The notes under the pieces are model-generated. The model searched no databases. It saw only the letters and a program-made list of their open reading frames with translations, and was not told the DNA's origin. Positions 6,135 to 12,500 of a DNA stretch of 22,198 nucleotides are shown one piece after another. A program made the translations under genes and the position numbers. This DNA is from Gammaproteobacteria bacterium (GTDB taxonomy: Bacteria > Pseudomonadota > Gammaproteobacteria > DSM-19610), in the NCBI GenBank assembly GCA_030618475.1, contig JAUXDG010000013.1, positions 1-22,198 on the forward strand, in the 5' to 3' direction. The number at the start of each line of letters is the position of its first letter. Position 1 is the stretch's first letter.

Positions 6135-6989
6135 ATGGAATCACAAAAGAAACACCCCAACGTTTACAGCTTTGAGTTCTTTCCACCCAAGACGGAAAAA
6201 GGTGTTGCCAATCTTCGCAACACCCGCGGCGAACTGGCCAGTCTCGATCCACGCTTCTTTTCGGTAACCTTTGGCGCAGGCGGTTCAACACGTGAACGAA
6301 CCTTTGACACTGTATGTGAAATCCAGCGCGAATCCGACATCGAAGCCGCACCACATTTGTCCTGCATTGGCTCCACCAAAGACAGCATCCGCGATATCCT
6401 GAATCTTTACAGAAAGGAGCATATTCACCACATCGTGGCACTGCGCGGGGACCTGCCATCCGGCATGGGTTTACCAGGTGAGTTCCGCTACGCCAATGAG
6501 CTGGTGGAATTTATTCGCGCTGAAAGCGGCGACCACTTCCATATTGAGGTCGCCGCCTACCCCGAGTTCCACCCGCAGGCACGCGACGCTGATACAGACC
6601 TGGCTAATTTCAAGCGCAAAGTGGAGGCCGGCGCAAACAGCGCCATCACCCAGTATTTCTATAACCCTTACGCCTACTTCCACTTTGTCGAGCGCTGCGA
6701 AAAACTGGGCATCGACTTGCCCATCGTGCCCGGCATCATGCCGATCACCAACTATACGCAGTTAGCCCGTTTTTCCGACATGTGCGGTGCCGAAATCCCC
6801 AGGTGGATGCGTAAACGGCTGGAAGCTTATGGCGACAACCGGGATTCAATCCGCGCCTTCGGCGAAGAAGTCGTTACGGAAATGTGCCAGGCGCTGCTGG
6901 ACGCCGGCGCACCCGGCTTGCATTTCTATACCATGAATCAGGCCGGCCCGAGCAAGGCAATCTGGAAAAACCTCGGCCTGAGCGGTTAG
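6135..6989 (+). CDS. metF: 5,10-methylenetetrahydrofolate reductase
   Basis: MetF reduces 5,10-methylene-THF to 5-methyl-THF with an FAD cofactor, supplying the methyl group for homocysteine remethylation to methionine. The 284-residue protein has the TIM-barrel family signature: YSFEFFPPKTEKG at the N-terminus with the catalytic Glu, FFSVTFGAGGST, PHLSCIG, the FAD-contacting HHIVALRGDLPSG, EVAAYPEFHPQA, ANSAITQYFYNP, VPGIMPITNY and the C-terminal GLHFYTMNQA. Length fits bacterial MetF (E. coli has 296). The ATG at 6135 has only a distant AAAGAG upstream, so the ribosome site is weak and the start slightly uncertain, although MESQKKHPNVYSFEFFP matches the usual N-terminal length. It follows ahcY and completes the methyl cycle with metK and ahcY. 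A functional THF cycle also needs metH or metE, not present here. Confidence 0.97.
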   Translation: MESQKKHPNVYSFEFFPPKTEKGVANLRNTRGELASLDPRFFSVTFGAGGSTRERTFDTVCEIQRESDIEAAPHLSCIGSTKDSIRDILNLYRKEHIHHIVALRGDLPSGMGLPGEFRYANELVEFIRAESGDHFHIEVAAYPEFHPQARDADTDLANFKRKVEAGANSAITQYFYNPYAYFHFVERCEKLGIDLPIVPGIMPITNYTQLARFSDMCGAEIPRWMRKRLEAYGDNRDSIRAFGEEVVTEMCQALLDAGAPGLHFYTMNQAGPSKAIWKNLGLSG

Positions 6990-7020
6990 GGATAACTCTG
7001 GAAATGCCATTAAATTTAAG

Positions 7021-7081
7021 TCCTTTATGACCTTCGTGTCCTTCAAGGTGAATTGCGAAGCAAGAGAGGGCGCCCTGGGGC
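7021..7081 (+). repeat. Compound dispersed repeat just upstream of rsmE
   Basis: 7021-7052 resembles the arms of the 1877-2035 repeat (TCCTTTATGACCTTCGTGTC against TCCTTTGTGACCTTGGTGTC at 2003). Overlapping it, CAAGGTGAATTGCGAAGC (7044-7061) and the following AAGAGAGGG...CCTGGGG are a diverged copy, in reverse orientation, of the 37-bp tandem unit at 22134-22197. The repeat runs up to the rsmE ribosome site. Confidence 0.65.
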
Positions 7082-7108
7082 ATGTGGTGGGAAACGGGGG
7101 TTAGTCCG

Positions 7109-7843
7109 GTGCGCTTGTTCCGCTTTTATACCGAACAGTCACTTTCCCCGGGGCAGACCGTGATGCTGGAAGAAACGACCAGTCATCACCTGCTGCGAGT
7201 ACTGCGCCTTAAGGCGGGTGAATCTCTGCTGTTGTTCAACGGTGATGGCAAGGAGTACCAGGCGGTTCTGCACGAGTCAGGCAAAAAGCAGGCCAGGGTT
7301 CTGGTTCAGAATAGCCGGCAACCTGACCGGGAATCGAAGCTGCACATCACGCTGGGACAAGGCATCTCACGTGGTGAACGCATGGACTTCGCACTGCAGA
7401 AGTCAGTGGAACTGGGCGTTGAATCCATCACACCGCTGTGGACAAAACGGTCCCAGGTTCCACTCAATGGTCAACGTCTGGAAAAACGCCTGTCCCACTG
7501 GCGTGGCGTAATACGTTCAGCCTGCGAGCAATCAGGGCGCGTTTATCTACCCATACTTCACAATGCCACAAAGTTACCGGATTGGTACAGCGCCAACCGG
7601 AAACAGTCTTTGCAGCTTGTGCTTGACCCCGCAGCATCCCTGCAGCTGTCCGATCTCACACCAGCCAGGGAGATTCGAATATTGATTGGCCCCGAAGGTG
7701 GGCTGGATGGTGACGAAATCAGCATGGCTGAAGACATCGGTTTCAAGCGCATTCGATTGGGACCAAGAATTTTGCGTACCGAAACGGCCGCCCTGGCGGC
7801 GGTGGCAGCCGTACAAACGCTATGGGGGGATCTGTCGGGTTAA
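7109..7843 (+). CDS. rsmE: 16S rRNA (uracil1498-N3)-methyltransferase
   Basis: RsmE methylates N3 of U1498 in the 30S decoding centre using SAM. It belongs to the SPOUT (trefoil-knot) class. Evidence: RLFRFYTEQSL near the start and HHLLRVLRLKAGE (PUA-like N-terminal domain), then LGQGISRGERMDFALQKSVELGV, the knot motif ILIGPEGGLDGDEI, and the diagnostic RLGPRILRTETAALAAVAAVQ. I take GTG at 7109 as the start, giving 244 residues (E. coli has 243), with GGGGG (7096-7100) 8 nt upstream. The longer frame from ATG 7082 adds nine residues encoded by repeat-adjacent sequence and has no better ribosome site. It lies 119 nt after metF and is convergent with chpC. Its SPOUT fold is unrelated to PilK, but both consume SAM. 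Confidence 0.96.
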   Translation: MRLFRFYTEQSLSPGQTVMLEETTSHHLLRVLRLKAGESLLLFNGDGKEYQAVLHESGKKQARVLVQNSRQPDRESKLHITLGQGISRGERMDFALQKSVELGVESITPLWTKRSQVPLNGQRLEKRLSHWRGVIRSACEQSGRVYLPILHNATKLPDWYSANRKQSLQLVLDPAASLQLSDLTPAREIRILIGPEGGLDGDEISMAEDIGFKRIRLGPRILRTETAALAAVAAVQTLWGDLSG

Positions 7844-7890
7844 CCGCATTCTCACCAGATCGACACAATCTGGTGAGAAATGCCGGTTAC
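7841..7890. terminator. Perfect stem-loop between convergent rsmE and chpC
   Basis: TTCTCACCAGAT (7849-7860) pairs perfectly with ATCTGGTGAGAA (7868-7879) around a 7-nt loop. The pairing extends outward with small bulges as far as TAACCG/CGGTTA, so the stem includes the rsmE stop codon. It sits between two converging genes, suggesting bidirectional termination or 3'-end protection. There is no U-tract on either side, so intrinsic termination is not assured. Confidence 0.6.
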
Positions 7891-7901
7891 TAATGTTTGG
7901 C

Positions 7902-8381
7902 TTAGTAAGCCGGAACTTTTGCCCAGGCCTTTTCAACCAGTGCCTGTATGACTGCAATATTTGGAATCAACGCTTCTTCGTTATCGATCTGCACACAGTC
8001 TGCAACAGTATCCGGCAGGGTTCTTTCGGCCGCGATGGAATCACCCAGGTTATCGGCATCGGCATTGAACAGGCGCGGTATACCGACTGTAACCATGGCA
8101 AAAAACGGTAAATTTGTTTCTGCGCGTACTGAGTTGAAAATAGAGATACGAGACCCACGCTCACCCTGGGGAAGACTGTAACCACATAGCCGTTCTATTG
8201 ATATGACCGGCAACTCCTCATCACGCCAACGCAGACGCCCCAACAGCCAGTCCGGGCCTCCCTCAACCAGATCCAGTGGCTGATAGTCCAGAATTTCAGC
8301 AATGGCAACATTAGGCACCAGCAGATTCGTATTCACCAGCGGCAGCCAAAGGCTTCTTACAGATTCAACAACTGCGTTCAT
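7902..8381 (-). CDS. chpC: CheW-like protein of the Pil-Chp system
   Basis: A 159-residue CheW-domain protein. CheW-fold features include NLLVPNVAIAEILDY near the N-terminus (conserved in ChpC-type proteins), GRLRWRDEELPVISIERLCG in the middle and FFAMVTVGIPRLF further on. ChpC proteins are thought to couple receptors to the ChpA kinase as an alternative to PilI. The last-gene position after chpB matches Pseudomonas aeruginosa chpC. The ATG at 8381 has GGAG 8 nt upstream. A 169-nt structured gap separates it from chpB, unlike the tight spacing elsewhere in the operon, so it may have separate control. No transmembrane segment is seen. chpD and chpE do not follow; convergent rsmE does. Confidence 0.85.
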   Translation of the reverse strand: MNAVVESVRSLWLPLVNTNLLVPNVAIAEILDYQPLDLVEGGPDWLLGRLRWRDEELPVISIERLCGYSLPQGERGSRISIFNSVRAETNLPFFAMVTVGIPRLFNADADNLGDSIAAERTLPDTVADCVQIDNEEALIPNIAVIQALVEKAWAKVPAY

Positions 8382-8442
8382 ATCAACAACTCCATGTATA
8401 GCCAGTGGGTCATGCGGAAAATTCGGAAACAGATTTTATTCA

Positions 8443-8513
8443 TTCGCTGCACCTGGCGCGGCGCAGGACCGCCACTGCAGCAAGCGTCTTGCAGCAAAGG
8501 CAGGTGCAGCGAA
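8443..8513. repeat. Nested palindromic element between chpB and chpC
   Basis: TTCGCTGCACCTG (8443-8455) and CAGGTGCAGCGAA (8501-8513) are exact 13-bp reverse complements. Between them lie smaller stems: GGCG/CCGCC near 8461-8473 and CTG...CAAG/CTTGCAG around 8475-8493. The complete 71-nt segment folds as a branched cruciform or RNA. It lies in the only sizeable gap of the otherwise compact chpA-chpB-chpC block. No known RNA family was recognised. Confidence 0.65.
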
Positions 8514-8550
8514 AGCATGAAAGATGTGAATGTATTTTTCGCATGGCCCA

Positions 8551-9531
8551 CTAGCTAATGCTTGTACGCTCCGGCTTACAACGACCGGTTAATGCCTGCG
8601 CGAGTTGTTCAGGGGTACCGCTCAATTCCACCTTGCAGGAACGTCGCGCCGCTTCCGGCAGGTTTGAAATCACGCAACTTTCTGAGCTCTGCGCCCAGAC
8701 AAATCCACCGCTCCTTGAAATTGACGCACAACCCTGGGTGCCGTCTTTACCCAGCCCGCTGAACATAATCGCCCCACATTGTGCGCCAAAGGTTTCAGCA
8801 GTGCTGCGTAATACCGCATTGATATCCGGACGCTGCGTGGATTCCCAGGCCCTGTCGCTTCGGCGAATGGTACCCCCGGCATTCATTTCAATCCTGTTTC
8901 TGGCTGGCACCATCCACACCTGCCCCGGCTCAATGTTCTGACCTTCGCCCAACATGGCCACTGGCCAGACACTGCAGCGGTCCAGTTGCTCTACCAGCAA
9001 ATCCTGGAAGGATGCAGATATATGCTGGGCCAGTAAAAAAGTCACCGGCAATTTATCAGGCAGCGCCTGTAAAAAGCGGGCAACGGCCTTCGGCCCTCCA
9101 ATTGATGCCCCCAGCACCACCAGCCAGGGCGTTTCACTCTCTGCGAATTTATTATCCTGAACCACCCGAAACTCCGGCTGATGATGCCGAGCTCGGATAA
9201 TGGCGTTCGGCACTCCCCGCACAGCCAGCACTCTCAGCTTGGCCACCAGCCTGCGCTGCCAGATATCACTGTTTCCAATGCCACCCCGGTTAATCAGTAC
9301 CGGTACCGGCGACTGTCGCAAGACATCCTCGATCCGCTCCCGATCCAACTGATCATTCATACCCAGCAGAAGTACGTCAGCCCCATTCCAGGCAGTGGGC
9401 AGGGACAATCCAAAATCCCCGTCGAGTACGACCTCTATACCTTGCTTCTCCAGCAGTACGCGAATCTCATTGCGTTCAACTCTGTCTGCCAGTAACGCAA
9501 CTCGTAAAGTTGCTTGTGAAGCTTCATTCAT
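8551..9531 (-). CDS. chpB: CheB-type protein-glutamate methylesterase of the Pil-Chp system
   Basis: A 326-residue CheB-like enzyme that should remove methyl groups from PilJ glutamates, opposing PilK. The methylesterase domain (about residues 133-320) keeps the triad: Ser143 in VVLGASIGGP, His170 in LLAQHISASF and Asp263 in MFSGLGKDGTQG. The N-terminal ~100 residues look receiver-like (LRVALLADRVERNEIRVLLE), but the strand that should carry the phospho-acceptor Asp reads ADVLLLGMND, with Gly57 in its place. Phosphorylation control through that site therefore seems lost. Its ATG overlaps the end of chpA by 8 nt (ATGAATGA), indicating translational coupling. The stop is TAG at 8551. Confidence in family is high; the symbol follows operon order. 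Confidence 0.93.
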   Translation of the reverse strand: MNEASQATLRVALLADRVERNEIRVLLEKQGIEVVLDGDFGLSLPTAWNGADVLLLGMNDQLDRERIEDVLRQSPVPVLINRGGIGNSDIWQRRLVAKLRVLAVRGVPNAIIRARHHQPEFRVVQDNKFAESETPWLVVLGASIGGPKAVARFLQALPDKLPVTFLLAQHISASFQDLLVEQLDRCSVWPVAMLGEGQNIEPGQVWMVPARNRIEMNAGGTIRRSDRAWESTQRPDINAVLRSTAETFGAQCGAIMFSGLGKDGTQGCASISRSGGFVWAQSSESCVISNLPEAARRSCKVELSGTPEQLAQALTGRCKPERTSIS

Positions 9532-12500
9532 TTACGTTTTCTTCATCGAGCAATGCCCGAATGTTCTCCATCAGTTCGGCTTCCTGGAATGGCTTGCCCA
9601 GGTAACGGTTTACACCAATCTGCATCGCGCGCTGACGATGTTTATCGCCGGTACGCGAAGTGATCATGATAATCGGGATATCCCGGAGACGTGCTTCATT
9701 ACGAACATGCGTAGCCAGTTCAAAACCATCCATACGCGGCATCTCGATATCGAGCAACATTATATCAGGGATATTCTCCTGCAGTTTTGACACAGCATCG
9801 ACACCATCCTTCGCTGTAATGACGTTCATGTCATTACGCTCCAGCAGGCGGCTTGTGACTTTACGCACTGTAATGGAATCATCGACCACCATGACAGTAA
9901 CCACCTCGGCGTGCAGCGGCTGCTGAATCAGTTCCTCAACTTGCGACATTGCCAGGGTAGTACCGCCACGCAACATTTCCGCCACATCGAGAATCATGAC
10001 CACACTGCCATCACCGAGAATTGTTGCACCGGAAACACCTTTCACGGCGCTGATCTGAGGCCCAACCGATTTCACCACAATTTCACGGCTTCCCAACAGG
10101 TTCTCGATGTGCATAGCGACACCGTGATCACCAACACGCGCCAGCAGCAAGGGGATCTTCTTCTGTGCGCTGTCAAGACGCGGTTTTCCCGTTCCCAGCA
10201 AGCTGCCGAGATGACGGACCTCATATTCAGAACCACCATAATCAAAACGTGCGGCCGGATCATCATAATAAGCCTTGAGGTCTTCCAGACGCAGGCGCAC
10301 GATACCTTCGATACTGGACAAGGGAATGGCATAAGTATCCTCGCCGACCTCTACCAGCAGCGCATGGTTCAGCGCCAGGGTGAATGGAAGCCGCACGGTA
10401 AAGCTTGTACCCTTGCCGGACTCAGAATCTATGTGCAGCGTGCCACCCAGCTGTTTGACTTCGCTGTTAACCACGTCCATACCCACACCACGACCGGCAA
10501 CCTGAGTCACCTTCTCCGCGGTACTGAAACCGGTTTCCAGAATAAACTGAAGCACCTCATTATCGGTCAGGTCGGACCCGGCATCCATCATGCCACGTTC
10601 AATAGCCTTGCTGCGTATAGCAGCCAGATTCATGCCCGCACCATCATCAGCAATTCGCAACACAACGTCGGAAGATTCTCGATTAAGCAAAATCCTGATG
10701 GTTCCGGATTCGGGTTTACCCGCATTACGGCGCTGCTCGGGCATTTCAATGCCGTGTGAAATAGCATTACGCAACATATGCTCAACTGGCGCAATAATCC
10801 GGTCAACCACGGTGCGGTCCATCTCACCTTCTGCACCTGACAGCTCCAACTCCACCTTCTTACCCAGTTCCTGGGCAGTCTGGCGAACAATACGACGCAG
10901 GCGCGCTGCCAGGCTGGTGAAAGGCACCATGCGCGTACGCATTAATCCCTCCTGCAGTTCGGTATTCACCCGTGATTGTTGCAACAACAGGGTTTCAGAT
11001 TCACGCGTAATGTTGTCCAGCAGGTTCTGAATGCTGCTCAAGTCACTGATACTTTCCACCATAGAGCGTGACAGCTGCTGCATGTGCGAGTAACGATCCA
11101 ATTCCAGAGGGTCGAAATCTTCGTCTTCCATGTCCCCTTCTTTCTCGTAGCGGAACAGCACCTGCGCCTCGGTCTCTATCTCGAGCTTGCGCAACTGTTC
11201 CCGAACACGTGATACGGTCTGATCCATTTCAACCAGGTTGAATCGGTAGGCACCGATCTGCTGTTCCAGACGTGAGCGGTAGATACTGACTTCACCGGCG
11301 AAATTTACCATGTTATCGAGCAGGTTTGCTTTGACACGCACCAGTTCCTGGCTTGAGCGGGACATGGCCCGGCGTTCCTTACGCTCGATTTTGCCCTCGA
11401 CAGCCACCGCCTGCACAGATTTATCGTTTTCATCCTTTGTAACGGCCGATTTCGGTGTCTTGAGCTGTACGGCAACTTCCTTACCCTCGCACAGCAATTC
11501 CAGACTGGCCACTATTTCGGAAGCTGCCGCCAGCGGCTGATGTCTGCCAACCAGTTCGACCATGCCGGTCAGGCTGTCGTGCGCCTGCTCCAGTACGGCA
11601 AACATGGATTCGCTGGCGCTTATCTCACCGCCAGAAACCCTGACCATCAGCGATTCAACGGCATGGGCAAGATCCCCTATAGCGGTGATGTCCGCCATAC
11701 GGGCACCACCTTTCAGGGTATGCAGCTCGCGCTGTAACTCTGTCATTTGTGATGGATCGTCCGGGGCATGCTTCCAGGCCTGCAGCGTCTGCTCAGTGTG
11801 GTCCAGGATATCGCCGGCTTCTTCCAGAAACACTTCCAGCAATTCAGGATCAGTCTCGGCATACGGGTCTTCCTGCGCCACCGGTTCTGCGTTTTTCTGC
11901 CGGTTAACAAGCGCCTCATCCTCTGCCACCACAGCTTCAGCGTCCTGCTGCCGCGCAACAAGCGACTCATCCTGAAGCATTTCCGCCGCGGCGGCCGGGG
12001 TCTGCTCCCGAAACCCGGCCAGACGGGCAATCAGCGTCTCTGCTGCTGCAAGCGGTTTGCGGTTACGAACGCTATCCAGCATATGCGCCAGACTGTCCTG
12101 GGCGTGTTGCAGGCCATCCATTGCGTCATTACCCGCGCCGGCATTATTTTCAACAATAGCGATAATCAGCGATTCGACAGCGTGCGCCAGATCACCAATC
12201 GGGGTGAGATCTGCCATGCGCGCACCGCCTTTCAGGGTATGCAATGCGCGCTGCAGTTCGGCAAGTGCCTCGCCATCATCTGCCGACTCACGCCAACGAT
12301 GCAAGGCAGAATCGCTCGCTTCCAGGTTCTCCGCACCCTCTTCCAGGAAGATTTCTAACAGCTCTTCATCGCATTCCGCGTAAGGATCGTCACCCTCCGC
12401 CGCCGCCCCATCCACCGCTTCGGCGTCGAATTGTGATTCATTTGCATCGACAGCCTGACTATGCGCTTCATCCTCGACTAATTCGGCTAAGGTTTTTTCA

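Noticed and set aside
8443..8513. Integron attC site between chpB and chpC
   Set aside because: The nested palindrome is superficially similar, but there are no RYYYAAC/GTTRRRY core sites and the genes are core pil-chp genes, not cassettes.
9911..10759. 282-residue plus-strand frame inside chpA
   Set aside because: Shadow of the ChpA ATPase/CheW coding sequence; composition (His/Gln/Thr-rich) is unlike a real protein and no start signal is seen.
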